64,000 nt of DNA from Lampropedia aestuarii (lineage in GTDB: Bacteria; Pseudomonadota; Gammaproteobacteria; Burkholderiales; Burkholderiaceae_C), in assembly GCF_004803635.1 (NCBI RefSeq), contig NZ_SSWX01000012.1:62001-126000 (forward strand). Reading direction: 5' to 3'. This document shows, one piece after another, positions 45,465-56,506 of this stretch. The notes under the pieces were generated by a model that was not told where the DNA came from, ran no database searches, and was given only the letters and a program-made list of their open reading frames with translations. Each line of letters starts with the position of its first letter. Within the stretch, counting starts at the first letter, position 1. The position numbers and the translations under genes were made by a program.

Positions 45465-46664
45465 ATGTTGCCATCTCATTTTTCTTCACTTACCAATTGC
45501 AGTGTGCATGCCGGCAACCATGGTGGCAGGGATGCACTGGGTGTGGCCGAGCATGACTTCTCCACCAACAGCAATGCCTGCGGGCCATGCCCTGAGGCCT
45601 TGCAGCAAGTGCAGCAGGCCGACCCCAGCCATTACCCTGATCCGCATTACACCCATCTGCGTGCCGAGTTGGCCGCTTGGCATGGCGTGGCAGTCGAGCA
45701 GATTGTGCTGGGGGCCAGTGCCAGTGAATTGATTCATCGCTTCTTATTAGCGGCCAGACTGGCAGGAGCCGCGGCAGCCCAACTGCCGCTGCCCGCTTAT
45801 GGCGACTATGCGCGCCAAGCCATGGCCTTGGGTCTGCCAGTGCAAGTGCGCACCGATGCAGACAGTGGCTTAACTGCTACCACCGAGGCCTATTCCAGTG
45901 CTGCGGCAGGTCAGCCAGGCCAGGCGTGGGCGATCGAGTGGGGCTGCAGCCCATCCAGCCCGCATGGAGGCGTGGATGCCTGTGCCAGCAACTGGTTGCA
46001 AGCGCCGGTCATAAGCACTGACGTGCGCGACGTGGCGCAAGCAGGCGCGCCTTGGTGGCGCGTATTGGATGCTGCATATGCACCGTTGCAGCTAGGGCAG
46101 GGGCCGCAAGAGTGGCTGAACCATGCCCGGCATATGCAAGTCGCATGCTGGCAATTGTTTTCCCCCAATAAATCCTTGGGCATGACGGGGGTGCGCGCTG
46201 CCTACGCGATTGCGCCCGCGCAACCAGTGGCAGCTGTTGCGCAGCAGCAGTGGCAGGCCTGTTTGGTACAACTGCAGGCGCTGGCGCCTTCATGGCCGCT
46301 GGGCGTACATGGCGAGGCGATGCTATGGGCGTGGATGCAGCCCTCTGTGCAACATTGGTTGCACGACAGCCGAGCCCAACTCCAAACCTGGAAACAGGCG
46401 CAACGCGCGCTGTTGTCTGAGCTGGGCTGGCGCTGCCGTGCCAGTGCGACCAATTTTTTTGTCGCCGAGCCACCATGGCCAGATGGAGTGCTGGATGTCT
46501 GTCACCGACATGCTGTGTTAGCCCGTATGCGTGACTCAGGAGTAAAGCTGCGCGAGACGGATTCGATGGGGTTGCCAAACCATGTACGCATCAGTGTGCA
46601 GCCACCGAAATCACAGCAGGCCCTGGCCCAAGCATGGCGCGACGCCATGCACTATTACAGCTGA
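45465..46664 (+). CDS. cobC: Threonine-phosphate decarboxylase-type aminotransferase CobC
   Basis: A 399-residue PLP enzyme of the class I/II aminotransferase fold. In cobalamin synthesis these proteins decarboxylate threonine phosphate to (R)-1-amino-2-propanol phosphate for CobD. It starts HAGNHGG and FSTNSNACGPCPEAL, the usual HGG...DFS(T/V)N(I/S)N region. The Schiff-base Lys236 lies in SPNKSLGMTGVRAAY. Position between cobD and cobQ supports the assignment. The protein is somewhat longer than average, with an Ala/Gln-rich middle insertion near 105-150. Confidence 0.92.
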   Translation: MLPSHFSSLTNCSVHAGNHGGRDALGVAEHDFSTNSNACGPCPEALQQVQQADPSHYPDPHYTHLRAELAAWHGVAVEQIVLGASASELIHRFLLAARLAGAAAAQLPLPAYGDYARQAMALGLPVQVRTDADSGLTATTEAYSSAAAGQPGQAWAIEWGCSPSSPHGGVDACASNWLQAPVISTDVRDVAQAGAPWWRVLDAAYAPLQLGQGPQEWLNHARHMQVACWQLFSPNKSLGMTGVRAAYAIAPAQPVAAVAQQQWQACLVQLQALAPSWPLGVHGEAMLWAWMQPSVQHWLHDSRAQLQTWKQAQRALLSELGWRCRASATNFFVAEPPWPDGVLDVCHRHAVLARMRDSGVKLRETDSMGLPNHVRISVQPPKSQQALAQAWRDAMHYYS

Positions 46665-46686
46665 TGTGTGCTTTCAGGATGTTTGT

Positions 46687-48174
46687 ATGACCCATCTTCC
46701 TCTTCCTTCTCCCAAGCAAACAGCGGCTTTGTGCGTGATGGTGCTTGGCACGACCAGTGGCGCTGGCAAAAGCTGGCTGGCGACGGCGCTGTGTGCCTGG
46801 TATAAGGCGCAAGGCTATCGGGTGGCGCCATTCAAAGCGCAAAACATGAGCAATAACGCCCGCGTGGTAGCAACGCCTGACGGTGGTTATGGCGAAATCG
46901 GCAGCGCCCAGTATTTTCAGGCGCTGGCCGCTGGCGTGCAGCCGGATGTGCGCATGAATCCGCTGCTGCTCAAACCTGAAGCCGACACGCACAGCCAGGT
47001 CGTGCTGATGGGGCAGGTCAGTGCCGAGCTGACAGCGATGGCCTGGCGCGAGCGCAGCAACCACGTATGGCCGGCGATTGCCAAGGCGCTCGACGCGCTG
47101 CGCCACGAGTACGAGGTGGTGGTGATCGAGGGGGCTGGCTCACCGGCTGAGATCAACCTGAGCCACAGCGATGTGGTGAATATGCGTGTCGCCCGCCATG
47201 GCAATGCCCACTGCTTGCTGGTCACCGACATTGACCGGGGCGGGGCATTCGCCCATTTGTATGGAACCTGGGCTTTGCTGCCAGCATGTGATCAGGCCTT
47301 GATCAAGGGTTTTGTGCTCAACAAGTTCAGAGGCGATGCCCAGTTACTGGCACCGGCCCCTGCCATGCTGGAGGAACTCACCGGCGTGCCGGTCGTGGCC
47401 ACGATCCCGATGCTGCGCAACCACGGTTTGCCGGAAGAGGACGGCGTATTTGATGACCGCATGGCTTCAGGTGCAGCCTTGCCGGGCCAGGCCATGCGCA
47501 CCATTGCCATCATCGCCTATCCACGCATCAGCAACCTCGACGAATTCCAGGCACTCAAAAATGTACCCGGTGTGCGTTTGGTCTGGGCGCGTGACCCGCG
47601 CGATCTGGTGGGCGCTGACTGGATTATCTTGCCCGGCTCAAAAGCCACCAGCGCCGACCTGCGCTGGCTGCGTGCGCAGGGCTTGGACCAAGCGGTGTGC
47701 GCGCACGCAAATGCAGGCCAACCTGTGCTGGGAATTTGTGGTGGCTTGCAGATGCTGGGTGAGAGCTTGATTGATCCGGAGGATGTGATGGGCAATCAGC
47801 CGGGCTTGGGGTTGCTGCCTTTGGTGACGGTGTTTGAAACACAGAAAACGGTGCAGTTTGGCGCTTACCAGTTGGGGCCAATCAACGGTTCGTGGAGTGC
47901 GCTATCGGGTATTGCATTTGATGCGTACGAAATTCATCAAGGCCAGACTCGGCCCTATGAAGCCATGCTGACAGCAGGCATGCAGTTGCAGCCGTGTTGT
48001 GGCCAATTGGCATGGGCCAATGGGGCAGGCAATGTGCTGGCCTGCTACTTTCACGGATTGTTTGAGAGTCCAGCGGTACTGCACGCCTTGTTTGGGATGC
48101 AGGCGGTGAGCTTGCAGGCGGTGTTTGAGACGATGGCACTACAGGTACAGGCTTGGTTTAGCGAGATGGTCTGA
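46687..48174 (+). CDS. cobQ: Cobyric acid synthase CobQ
   Basis: This 495-residue enzyme performs the four glutamine-dependent amidations at the b, d, e and g side chains of adenosylcobyrinate a,c-diamide. N-terminal P-loop GTTSGAGKS at 21-29, PFKAQNMSNNA near 48-58 and the Cys351 nucleophile of the glutamine amidotransferase-type domain in GICGGLQMLG are all present, as is YEIHQGQT near 416-423. Start: ATG 46687; the frame is open farther upstream but unconserved and overlaps cobC. It is the last recognisable gene of the cobalamin operon. Confidence 0.96.
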   Translation: MTHLPLPSPKQTAALCVMVLGTTSGAGKSWLATALCAWYKAQGYRVAPFKAQNMSNNARVVATPDGGYGEIGSAQYFQALAAGVQPDVRMNPLLLKPEADTHSQVVLMGQVSAELTAMAWRERSNHVWPAIAKALDALRHEYEVVVIEGAGSPAEINLSHSDVVNMRVARHGNAHCLLVTDIDRGGAFAHLYGTWALLPACDQALIKGFVLNKFRGDAQLLAPAPAMLEELTGVPVVATIPMLRNHGLPEEDGVFDDRMASGAALPGQAMRTIAIIAYPRISNLDEFQALKNVPGVRLVWARDPRDLVGADWIILPGSKATSADLRWLRAQGLDQAVCAHANAGQPVLGICGGLQMLGESLIDPEDVMGNQPGLGLLPLVTVFETQKTVQFGAYQLGPINGSWSALSGIAFDAYEIHQGQTRPYEAMLTAGMQLQPCCGQLAWANGAGNVLACYFHGLFESPAVLHALFGMQAVSLQAVFETMALQVQAWFSEMV

Positions 48175-48315
48175 AGCACATCAGGCAATTGCCCTTGATC
48201 TCAACCGTTGATGGCGGGCCGGGCAGTTATCTTAATCCAGCAGTGCATGGACAACAATTGAGAGCCGCAGCCCAGGCGCTGCATGGCAGAACCTGAGCAG
48301 ATTGGGCACGGTGAT

Positions 48316-48756
48316 TTATTTCCAGCACGTAGCGACGGTGCCGCCATTGTGATCGTCCAGGCTTTTCTTTCCCACGCCATCCAAAACCAAATCACCGCAT
48401 TTTTTGTCTGCCTTTTGAACCCCTTGGCGCTTTGCTGTCAAGGTGTAGCCATTGGCAGAGGTAATAGCCAGTTTGTAGTAGCCACGTTCAGACAGGTCGC
48501 CATAGGGGAGTTTGAGATCGCTCACTGTTGTAGTGTAAGTGCCGTTTTGTGCACGAAAACGCTCTTGCCGGGCGGCAGCTTCATTTAAAAAAGCTTGCCC
48601 CTCGGCGCGGCGCGAGCGCAGCATGTATTCCTGGTAAGAAGGGTAGGCCACCGCCGCGAGAATGCTCACGATCGCCACCACGATCATGATTTCAATCAGC
48701 GTGAAGCCTTCTTCAAGATGGCGTTGTGCAGCCATTTTTTCAATTGATACTCTCAT
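48316..48756 (-). CDS. pilE: Type IV pilin-like protein PilE
   Basis: A 146-residue type IV prepilin. The leader ends HLEEG and processing would occur before [19 protein letters not shown], the hydrophobic assembly helix with the conserved Glu5. [19 protein letters not shown] is typical of the PilE minor pilins that close minor pilin operons. Two Cys near the C-terminus ([10 protein letters not shown] and VATCWK) should form the D-region disulphide. ATG 48756 has GGAA upstream and lies 10 bp after the pilY1 stop, so it belongs to the same operon. Confidence 0.92.
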   Translation of the reverse strand: MRVSIEKMAAQRHLEEGFTLIEIMIVVAIVSILAAVAYPSYQEYMLRSRRAEGQAFLNEAAARQERFRAQNGTYTTTVSDLKLPYGDLSERGYYKLAITSANGYTLTAKRQGVQKADKKCGDLVLDGVGKKSLDDHNGGTVATCWK

Positions 48757-48766
48757 AACGATTCCA

Positions 48767-51700
48767 TTAGTTGGCAGGCTGCTCACGCCAGCTTTGACGG
48801 CCATATTCGATGCCCGAATTCACCAAGCGACGTGATCCACTGGGGTCATAAATATGCTCGCCAGAAATATTGTTTCGACCAGCAGTGGCATCCACGCCAG
48901 CAACAAAACCACCTTCAATCAGATCATCTTCGTCAATTTTGCCATCACCGTTGACATCAAACACGCTGTAGTTCGGCGAAGCACCGGTAGCAGGTGCGAT
49001 CGCATACAAAGCACCGCTCAAGCCTGCCAGGCAAGGGTCGTCACTGTTTCTGATCGTTGTGAGAATCAGCGATTGCCCATAGAGGGTCATCTCATAGACC
49101 AGCTGCTCTTCTTCGCGCGGCAAGTTGATATACCAGCCCCATTTTTGAACTTCATCGTCATCTCCGCTGGTTTGTAAGTCGGCGAACCAGTCGACCGTGT
49201 TGCTTGTCAAGGAGAAGACGCCTTCATGGTTGGCAAATTCATTGAAAGTCTGGCTTTGTAAATCGCCGCGGGTTTTGCTGACCGTTGGCAATGTGGTCGT
49301 CGTCACATCCGTGCCTTCTGCGTAACGATCCCATACGCCATAGACGGTTTGCTGGCCACGGTCCTGATCGCTCGGTGTCAAATAACGGCCCGTGCCAAAT
49401 ACCACCATATTGCCAGTTCCGAGTGGGTGGTCGACAACGTAGGGCGCTGCGGTAATCGGCAGGCGTTTGCCTGCGGCATTTTGGGCCACAAAGAATTTTT
49501 GGGCCTGCCAGCCACTGCTTGAATCGCCACGCAAATCAAATCGCCATACGTTGCCGAGCAAATCACCACCGTAGACCAAATCGACTTTGCCATCGCGATT
49601 GTTATCCACCGCAGCGATGTTGGAGAGACCGTTGCCTAATGGCAGGTAGCCATCGGGCTGCTGGCTGTTTGACACGCCGGTAATTCCGTCTGCGGCAAAT
49701 TTTTTGATCTTGGCGCCAGTGGCAATGTCCAAAACGAACAGACTGGCTGTACCTGCGCTGCTGCTGCCACTTTGGTAGCCGTTGGGCACCAGAGCAACCC
49801 AGCTGCCTTTGCCATCGACCGGGTCATTGAGCCGTGCAATTGTAGGCTTAGCGATGGAGTAGCCCATATCCGAATCTTGGTCGGCACCAAACTCCCAGAG
49901 CAATTGGGGCGAGGTGGGTACAGTGATGTCCAAGGCGAAAATTTGCCTGCCACCAGCGCCCATGCTGCCAACCAGCACCTTATGCCATGCTCCGTCAAAA
50001 TAAACATCGGTGGCCACTGGTGTGCCGTCAACGAAATAGCGGTGTGGCGTGCCATTTTCTTGACCGTAATCCGAAGTGGTCAACACATTGAGATAGGTTC
50101 TCACTGCCGTTGGAATGAAGGCAAAGACCTCCTCTCCTGTGCTGCCGTTGAAGGCGTGCAGCATGCCGTCGTTTCCGCCGATATACACCATCTCTGGCAG
50201 CGCCGCTTGGCTAGCGGCATACTTGGCGTAATCGCTATCGGAATTGCTTTGAATGCCCTCCAGTGCATTGGCGGGTGCACTCCTGTAGACAGGGCCGTGC
50301 ACGCGCAGTGCCGAGGAGTTGACAATGTCACCCAGCAAATTGGGAGCGCCAGAGGTGAGTTTCTTGCGCTCGCGCAGGGTGGACTCTTCACCACGCAGGA
50401 ACGACACACGTGTTTCGCCTTTGTTGTCGAGCACTCCGCTGGCATCGCGGTTGAGCATGTCTACCCAGGCCTCATAAGGGTTGGTGGTGCCGCCAGCGTT
50501 CAACACAGCCCAGGTGAAAGGCTTGAGCTCTTTGTGGCCGAGTGCCGATTGGCCTGCAAAGTAGATCGTGCGGTCGTTTCTGCCAGCGAGTTGTTCGGCG
50601 GCACTCCAAATCCGGCTGCGCGACAGCACCCCGTCAGTGACGGTCAATGCTTCTTTGAGCAAATCGCCGCTCCAGCCTTCCGCTTCAAATGTAGAGCGAT
50701 AAACATCGGAATTGCCACTGAGCGGGCCATCAGGGAGGCTGACTTCTACCGATGTGACCGAGCTGGTGTTTTGCAAAATGTCATTAAACGCTTTGGTCAT
50801 TTGCGTTTTGAGCGTTGTGGCATTAGTGACCAGAAAATAATTGTCTGGATCGCCTTTGACAGAAGCAGGGTCGCGGTCAGGCATGCCATATTTAGCGGCA
50901 TACCAGAGTGGATCTTTCAAGAAACTGCCAGAATCGCTCTTGGCACTAGGCGTAAAAATCCTGCTGCCAGACAATGGCAAGTTGATGCACTCGGAATCAT
51001 TTCTGCGATTTTTACAGTATCCAGGATCGCGCCCTTGCGGGGTGTTGTGCTCGTAGTAGACCGAATTGGTATCCTTGTCGCGCACTTCAATATACATGCC
51101 ATCTTTGGTTGTGCCCGAAATAACATAACCCATATGCTGTCCAATGCTACCCGCAGCATATTCTGAATAAATATCTATTCTCACTTTGCCATCTGCTTGC
51201 AAAGCAACAACATACCGAGAAATTGCATCCATATCGTGGTCAGCGCCTTGCTCAACGTCTTCGTAGTTGATGCGGAATTCGGCATAAGGGCGGCCTTCAT
51301 TAACGCTGCTATCAGTATCGGCGGTGCCAGTATTGGCGATCTTATCTACATAGTAGTCAACAATCTGGTTGGTAGGCGAAAAAACCAAGGGGTTGATGCC
51401 CATACCAGTAACTGACTTTGCGAATGGCGCAATAGTCACATACAAACCGTTGCCAACAGGAAAGCGAATTTCTGGCAGAGGAGAGGCCATGGCCACTGAA
51501 TAGGTCATGACTTTATTCATGCCTTGGGCATTGCCTGCTATCCGGTTGTTGGCACCGAAGCGGGAAACTCCTGCAGAGTAATAGGTACCCTCTTTACTAG
51601 GCTCCTGCGGTGACAGTCCACGCACCCATGACAGGTCGTTGATGCGTTTAACAGAGGGCGCCGCGTCGGCGTTGGTTTCATCCGATTGACCGATGAAGAA

Positions 51701-53761
51701 ATTTTGGCCATGGATTCCTTCAGCACTTCCAATGGCTTTGGTTTCATTCGCCACGTTGAAGCTGTCTAAATTGCTTGCATTTGCTGAGATGCTTTGAAAT
51801 CTGCTTCCAGGGAGTTTGAAGTCGTAGGAAGGGTTGATGTCGCTCATCACTGTCATCACTGGACGTGCGCAATGCGGAAAGCCTCCCCCATTTTGTTTTG
51901 CATCTACATATGGAGATGTCCACTTTGGCTTGGACAGGTTGAGGTCGCTGTCCTTTGAGCTGCCAGAACCATAATCATAGGTACTTGTTGGCGTTGTGGC
52001 GCCGCCAAAATACCGCAATGTTTCAAACATCATTTCCGCAATTGGATTGCCCCACATGGCACAGTTGGATGGGTCGGACATTTTGCTTAATGGACCAGCT
52101 GTATACCATCCGCAGCTGTTGTATTGGCTTCCTCCAAAACCAATAATTCGCTGCCTATTAATATTATCAACAATGCCATTGGTATTGGTGTTGAATTGGC
52201 CTGTTTGCAGATTAACCTCGGAAGTAAAGCTGCTCATATTGCGGCGCAAAACACCGCCTGCTATGTTTTTTTGGTAGGAGCCAGTGAGCAAGCCGAAATA
52301 CATTTTTTCATTTTCGCCAAAATCGTGCAGTAGTCCTGTTGGCTTGAAAATTGGCGTTTTACCACTATTTGGATAACCCTTGCAATTCTCTTCCCGAAGC
52401 TCGGCTGTACTTGGACATGCCTGTACTTTGACACTATGGCCTACGATTTGGCTTTTGGGCCTTTGGACTTTTTGTGCAAAACCCCAGTTATCTTGGCCAC
52501 TTCCTTCCGCATGCCGAAATCGTATGGGTTTCCAGCCCGCAGTGAGGGTAATGGTTTTACTTCGTGCCGATGGCGACTCCCAGTCAGAGCGATTATTGGC
52601 ATGGCCTCCGTACCAACCCCATTTGTTGCTATCTTTGCCGTCAATCATGACTTCAACGGCATCATCGCCATCGATGGAAAATGTATAGCTGCCATTTTCA
52701 GGAATAAATATCTGCCCGTTAATTTCGGTCATGTATTTATCTTGCGTGCAGCCATTGATGCCAGCAAATGGATTGTTTTCACCACCGGTTGTATTGATTG
52801 TACTTATTGAGCCTGAACCACAGCGATTGCCTGTCGTTCCATAAGTCGCAAAATGCTTATCCATCGCCTTGGCATCGCCTGGCGTTGCGCCGTTTGTTTT
52901 CCAGGTGGTAATAGTCAGATTGTTGAATGAGCTGGAGGGCAGTACAACATATTCGGTTCCTGCACTTTTTTCACAGCTGACCCCACCCATACACAGATCT
53001 TGGCCAGCCGTTCCCTCTTTGGAGACCCAGTCCCAAATCTGGAATGTCGTATCATTGAGCACACGCAATTGTGGTGCAAGATAATCACCGCTTTCACCAA
53101 GTGTGGATACGGCAAACAAATGCCTTGTCCCAACCGCAGGGAGATTAAGAGGTGTATATTTTCTAATATCGTAGACTGCGATATCTCGCGCAGGGTCGTA
53201 TGACTTGCCCCAGGAGTGCGCATCTCTGGGTATGTAGGAGCCTTGCAAAACAGTATTGCTTGTAGTGTCCACCGAGCGCATGCCACCATAAAGGACTTTG
53301 CGCAGTGCATCCATTCGCGATGTAGATAAGTAATTTAAAAAATCACCACTCCATGCATTCGAGCATTCTTTTTTATTCGTGCCTGTTGCAAGGCTTGTGG
53401 GTTTAAAAAGACTGTTTTTGTCGGCTATGGTTTTTGCAGCACCTTTGGTGCCATCATAGGTATAGCAGACATTGTTATTAAAGTAGCCGTAGTAATTGAT
53501 CTCATTGGGTTTGTAGCCAATGTCAATTACACCATCCCCATTCAGGTCGGATGCATCGTTATAGGCTTCGTAGTAGAGCTTGTGGTCACGCCCCATGACT
53601 AACATGTTCAATGGCGGATAGCTTTCGCTGACAAACAAAGGTGTTTGCGACAACGCTGTATCCCCGCTGTTTTGCGCTGCTGCTTCAGGCAATTGGGTGA
53701 ACAGGGCCACCAAAGCAAACAGCGTAGCGGTGTGAGGAAAGTTGTTCTTATAGGCGTGCAT
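48767..53761 (-). CDS. pilY1: Type IV pilus tip adhesin and assembly protein PilY1
   Basis: A very large exported protein (1664 residues). Signal peptide to about 30 ([16 protein letters not shown]). The N-terminal half is variable and contains a Ca-binding-like DLNGDGVID loop, a PA14-like stretch near 355-445 ([20 protein letters not shown]) and many Cys. The C-terminal half (from about 1170) is the conserved seven-bladed propeller with [27 protein letters not shown] and [18 protein letters not shown] final Ca-site [12 protein letters not shown] lies near 1610. The von Willebrand A domain of the Pseudomonas protein is not evident. GGGAGAG precedes ATG 53761. It works with the minor pilins at the pilus tip. 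Confidence 0.95.
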   Translation of the reverse strand: MHAYKNNFPHTATLFALVALFTQLPEAAAQNSGDTALSQTPLFVSESYPPLNMLVMGRDHKLYYEAYNDASDLNGDGVIDIGYKPNEINYYGYFNNNVCYTYDGTKGAAKTIADKNSLFKPTSLATGTNKKECSNAWSGDFLNYLSTSRMDALRKVLYGGMRSVDTTSNTVLQGSYIPRDAHSWGKSYDPARDIAVYDIRKYTPLNLPAVGTRHLFAVSTLGESGDYLAPQLRVLNDTTFQIWDWVSKEGTAGQDLCMGGVSCEKSAGTEYVVLPSSSFNNLTITTWKTNGATPGDAKAMDKHFATYGTTGNRCGSGSISTINTTGGENNPFAGINGCTQDKYMTEINGQIFIPENGSYTFSIDGDDAVEVMIDGKDSNKWGWYGGHANNRSDWESPSARSKTITLTAGWKPIRFRHAEGSGQDNWGFAQKVQRPKSQIVGHSVKVQACPSTAELREENCKGYPNSGKTPIFKPTGLLHDFGENEKMYFGLLTGSYQKNIAGGVLRRNMSSFTSEVNLQTGQFNTNTNGIVDNINRQRIIGFGGSQYNSCGWYTAGPLSKMSDPSNCAMWGNPIAEMMFETLRYFGGATTPTSTYDYGSGSSKDSDLNLSKPKWTSPYVDAKQNGGGFPHCARPVMTVMSDINPSYDFKLPGSRFQSISANASNLDSFNVANETKAIGSAEGIHGQNFFIGQSDETNADAAPSVKRINDLSWVRGLSPQEPSKEGTYYSAGVSRFGANNRIAGNAQGMNKVMTYSVAMASPLPEIRFPVGNGLYVTIAPFAKSVTGMGINPLVFSPTNQIVDYYVDKIANTGTADTDSSVNEGRPYAEFRINYEDVEQGADHDMDAISRYVVALQADGKVRIDIYSEYAAGSIGQHMGYVISGTTKDGMYIEVRDKDTNSVYYEHNTPQGRDPGYCKNRRNDSECINLPLSGSRIFTPSAKSDSGSFLKDPLWYAAKYGMPDRDPASVKGDPDNYFLVTNATTLKTQMTKAFNDILQNTSSVTSVEVSLPDGPLSGNSDVYRSTFEAEGWSGDLLKEALTVTDGVLSRSRIWSAAEQLAGRNDRTIYFAGQSALGHKELKPFTWAVLNAGGTTNPYEAWVDMLNRDASGVLDNKGETRVSFLRGEESTLRERKKLTSGAPNLLGDIVNSSALRVHGPVYRSAPANALEGIQSNSDSDYAKYAASQAALPEMVYIGGNDGMLHAFNGSTGEEVFAFIPTAVRTYLNVLTTSDYGQENGTPHRYFVDGTPVATDVYFDGAWHKVLVGSMGAGGRQIFALDITVPTSPQLLWEFGADQDSDMGYSIAKPTIARLNDPVDGKGSWVALVPNGYQSGSSSAGTASLFVLDIATGAKIKKFAADGITGVSNSQQPDGYLPLGNGLSNIAAVDNNRDGKVDLVYGGDLLGNVWRFDLRGDSSSGWQAQKFFVAQNAAGKRLPITAAPYVVDHPLGTGNMVVFGTGRYLTPSDQDRGQQTVYGVWDRYAEGTDVTTTTLPTVSKTRGDLQSQTFNEFANHEGVFSLTSNTVDWFADLQTSGDDDEVQKWGWYINLPREEEQLVYEMTLYGQSLILTTIRNSDDPCLAGLSGALYAIAPATGASPNYSVFDVNGDGKIDEDDLIEGGFVAGVDATAGRNNISGEHIYDPSGSRRLVNSGIEYGRQSWREQPAN

Positions 53762-53779
53762 AGCACTCTCCCGCATGGA

Positions 53780-54373
53780 TTATTTAATAAATTGGTTGAT
53801 CGAGGAACGCAGGCAAAGGGCATCGGGGCCACAATTGGTGCTCCCTATCTTCCGAGTCGACTGTGCATTGACTTCGTAATACTCGGAACAGCCTGTGGTG
53901 GCCAAATTCAAGGCTGACGTGGAAGACATGCCTTTAGGGCAAACAGTCTCGATGTAGCGTGGATACCAAAATCCGTTGGGTCCCTTGTCGTTGAATCCTT
54001 CGACTTCGACGCCTTTTTCGAAGTTCGTGCTCAAGGCAAGGGAGTCTGCTTTAGCTTCAGAAACGTAGCAAGGAACGCCGTCTTTCATGCTCGATTTCGC
54101 ATCGTCAGGGCATTGAACCAGTCTGACGCCTTGGTAAGCTCCGATAATCGCCCGCTCGCCGTCCCGCAAAGTGCCATCGGCGACTTCAAATAACTGCTGC
54201 TGCTCTAATAAGTTGGCTGCAATGCGTGACTCTAGAGTGATCGCACGCATGCCTGTGATAGCCAACATCAACAGCAGCAGCAGCATTACCAAGGCAATTA
54301 CCAGGGTAGCGCCTTGTTCTGCGCTGTTTTTTTTAAGACGCGGGCCTCGGCTGAGGTTCAGGTTGCTATTCAT
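53780..54373 (-). CDS. pilX: Type IV pilus minor pilin PilX
   Basis: A 197-residue minor pilin. EQGATLVIALVMLLLLLMLA is the PilX_N-type cleavage region and assembly helix, with Ala-Thr-Leu-Val in place of the usual Phe-Thr-Leu-Ile-Glu; loss of Glu5 is known for PilX/GspK-like tip pilins. The C-terminal part has paired Cys near 98-103, 144, 162, 181 and 188. Its start overlaps the pilW stop by 4 bp and it is 18 bp upstream of pilY1. Confidence 0.92.
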   Translation of the reverse strand: MNSNLNLSRGPRLKKNSAEQGATLVIALVMLLLLLMLAITGMRAITLESRIAANLLEQQQLFEVADGTLRDGERAIIGAYQGVRLVQCPDDAKSSMKDGVPCYVSEAKADSLALSTNFEKGVEVEGFNDKGPNGFWYPRYIETVCPKGMSSTSALNLATTGCSEYYEVNAQSTRKIGSTNCGPDALCLRSSINQFIK

Positions 54374-55233
54374 GGCATGAGGTTCCGCAAATTAAGTGCT
54401 CCGCTGGCGATTTGGTATAAGTGGCCACCGCTTTCATCGCAGCTGGTATTGCTATCGCCCGCAGTGGTTTTCCAGCGCGAGCAGACCGATGATTCAATAC
54501 CTGATGTCAGGCGCGCCTTGGATGCAGCCAGCAAAATGGCATACTTCAGTGAACGCACCGTCTCATCGGCCTTTGGTTCCTGACTGGTATAGCTGCTGAT
54601 TGTTCGCAAAGCCATTGATGCTGTTTGTGGGCCAACACCGTATTCAAAATGGATGTCGCGAACACCCAAGGCGACAGGAGTGGCTGTGCCTTGCGCTGTG
54701 CATACCAATGTTTGGTCAGAGATGGCAAAGCGCTCGACAAACACGCCAGCACCAACCGACGTGTCAGTCGCTCCCTCGTAAGGAGCAAGGCTGGCTACGG
54801 CACTGTCAGTATTGCCTGAACAATCGGTCTCGCTTGCATCGCGTGCTTGAAACCGAATGCACAAAGCTGCGCCATCGACTGTTATGGCTTGGCCTCTTGC
54901 AAAAGTGCAGCCAGTAGTTGCGTCAGTGAGGGCTGGAAATGCCTCCTCCATACTTTGTGTTGGGTCGCGACGGTACCCGGCTTTGGAGAACTGCGACTCC
55001 AAAGTATCCAAGGTGTAGCGGCTATTGGCCAAGTTCTCACTTTGACCTTGGCGAAAACTGAGGTGGCGCGCACCTTCAACATAGACAAGGCTGATAAGCA
55101 GAAGAATGAACAGGCCGATGGCCATCGCCACCATCACCTCGATCAAGCTCACGCCTTTTTGTGTGACTGATGCACCAGCTTTCATAGGCTTACAACTTCG
55201 ATTGGATGGTGTAGGTGCAGTAGTCTTTCTCAT
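54370..55233 (-). CDS. pilW: Type IV pilus minor pilin PilW
   Basis: A 287-residue minor pilin with prepilin peptidase site VTQKG before VSLIEVMVAMAIGLFILLL, then SFRQGQSENLANSRYTLDTL, typical of PilW. I chose ATG 55233 because AAGGA lies five bases upstream, which gives a 44-bp overlap with pilV; an in-frame ATG at 55185 just after the pilV stop is the alternative. The C-terminus SGALNLRNLMP is close to the family end. It belongs to the priming complex with FimT/U, PilV, PilX and PilE. Confidence 0.92.
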   Translation of the reverse strand: MRKTTAPTPSNRSCKPMKAGASVTQKGVSLIEVMVAMAIGLFILLLISLVYVEGARHLSFRQGQSENLANSRYTLDTLESQFSKAGYRRDPTQSMEEAFPALTDATTGCTFARGQAITVDGAALCIRFQARDASETDCSGNTDSAVASLAPYEGATDTSVGAGVFVERFAISDQTLVCTAQGTATPVALGVRDIHFEYGVGPQTASMALRTISSYTSQEPKADETVRSLKYAILLAASKARLTSGIESSVCSRWKTTAGDSNTSCDESGGHLYQIASGALNLRNLMP

Positions 55234-55726
55234 TTTCTTCCTTATCTGCAGCAAGACACTGCTCGCTTTTGGATGGCCAGGCCACTTGTATTGCCACAAC
55301 GCCTGATTGCTCTGTCACCGAAAAATTGGCTGCAATGAATTCATCCGTCACATCTGGCATCAATTGCCGTGAGCGTGCAGCCCAGCAATTGAGTTGATTG
55401 CTTGGATCAACCGATTCGCTGTCGCAGCTTGTGCTGTCGAGTTCGGCGCCAATTGCTTTGGCATACCCACCCAAGTTGTCTTTGGGACTGCCTTTGGCAT
55501 TCAAGATCGCTGAGGTGTTGCCTCGCAGGGTTTCCATCAGCTCATTGGCGAGCATCGACGCCATTTGCCTTCTTTCAGTGTCAATCGTGAAATCAATAGC
55601 GCGAGTAAACAAGCCGGCTGCGCCGAGCAATCCGATGCTCAAAATGAGAATCGACACCAGCACTTCGATGAGTGCGAAGCCCGCCTGACTGGAGCGTTTG
55701 TTAAGGGGCAGGGAAGTCTTTAGCAT
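55190..55726 (-). CDS. pilV: Type IV pilus minor pilin PilV
   Basis: A 178-residue minor pilin. The cleavage site SSQAG before FALIEVLVSILILSIGLLGA is a canonical PilV start; ERRQMASMLANELMETLRGN follows, as in the family. Cys near 123, 132 and 161-170 fit disulphide pairs. The ATG at 55726 overlaps the end of the fimT gene by 7 bp. Confidence 0.92.
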   Translation of the reverse strand: MLKTSLPLNKRSSQAGFALIEVLVSILILSIGLLGAAGLFTRAIDFTIDTERRQMASMLANELMETLRGNTSAILNAKGSPKDNLGGYAKAIGAELDSTSCDSESVDPSNQLNCWAARSRQLMPDVTDEFIAANFSVTEQSGVVAIQVAWPSKSEQCLAADKEENEKDYCTYTIQSKL

Positions 55727-56214
55727 GTTTGGCCAGCCGGTTTGCGTTCAACTTGAACAAGGCCAGCGCGTGTGACGCGCACACACTCCAATCTGCTGGC
55801 GTTGGTCACGCTGACACTGACAGTAAAATTATTCGAAGCCGTGCCGCCATTGTCAAAACTCAGGGTTTGCGCAGGAGCTTTGGAAAGGGTGACAGTATTT
55901 GGAAACTCGAAGCTGCGCAGCACGTCGTTGTTTGCAGCTGTCACCTCCCAGGTGCTGCCATTCGATGTCACGCTTGTGGAGGAGCGGCGAAACACCGCCT
56001 CTGATCTTGCATACAGCAGCAAGCTCTGCAGCTCCGATGCGCTGGTCGTAACCCTTGTGTTGGTGATCATGGTCTGAAATGATGGCAGGGCAATAGCGGT
56101 CAAAATTCCAAGCAGTGCCACTACCAGCATGGCTTCAATCAACGTGAATCCGTTTGCGCGGCAATGGTGGCGTGCCACCTTGCCGGAGGCTTGGAGTGCG
56201 AAAGATGGGGGCAT
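55720..56214 (-). CDS. fimT: Type IV pilus minor pilin FimT/FimU (GspH-like)
   Basis: A pseudopilin of about 164 residues, first gene of the pilus cluster. Cleavage would occur after RANG before FTLIEAMLVVALLGILTAIA. LLLYARSEAVFRRSS is the GspH/FimT signature after the helix. The start is uncertain: ATG 56214 has a weak ribosome binding site and the frame is open to a TTG at 56247. A TATAAT lies about 45-50 bp upstream on the minus strand in an AT-rich stretch that is probably the operon promoter. Confidence 0.88.
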   Translation of the reverse strand: MPPSFALQASGKVARHHCRANGFTLIEAMLVVALLGILTAIALPSFQTMITNTRVTTSASELQSLLLYARSEAVFRRSSTSVTSNGSTWEVTAANNDVLRSFEFPNTVTLSKAPAQTLSFDNGGTASNNFTVSVSVTNASRLECVRVTRAGLVQVERKPAGQTC

Positions 56215-56438
56215 GGCCAGGTTGCTGTTCAAAGAGGTAATTGTCAAATATTTACAAAATATTATAAATTTGATCGATCCTCGCTAAACGGTCACTGAGC
56301 CAGCTGGTGATGAACGGTTTGAATCCCCGGACCATTGGCGACAATTTTCAAAATGTGTTTGTCATCAATCACACAGCAGGCGCATGGCGTGGTTTGCTGA
56401 CCCCAGTTCTTGTGGGGGTGCAGCCGCACCTGCGGGCA

Positions 56439-56466
56439 TAAAAAAACCTTGGCAAAAGCCAAGGTT
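56439..56466 (-). terminator. Intrinsic terminator of the liv operon
   Basis: The 9-bp stem AACCTTGGC/GCCAAGGTT with a 4-nt loop is followed on the minus strand by TTTTTTT. It lies about 40 bp past the livF stop. Confidence 0.92.
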
Positions 56467-56506
56467 GGTGTGCATGTGACAATGCCAATCGGCAGTGCTG
56501 GAATGC

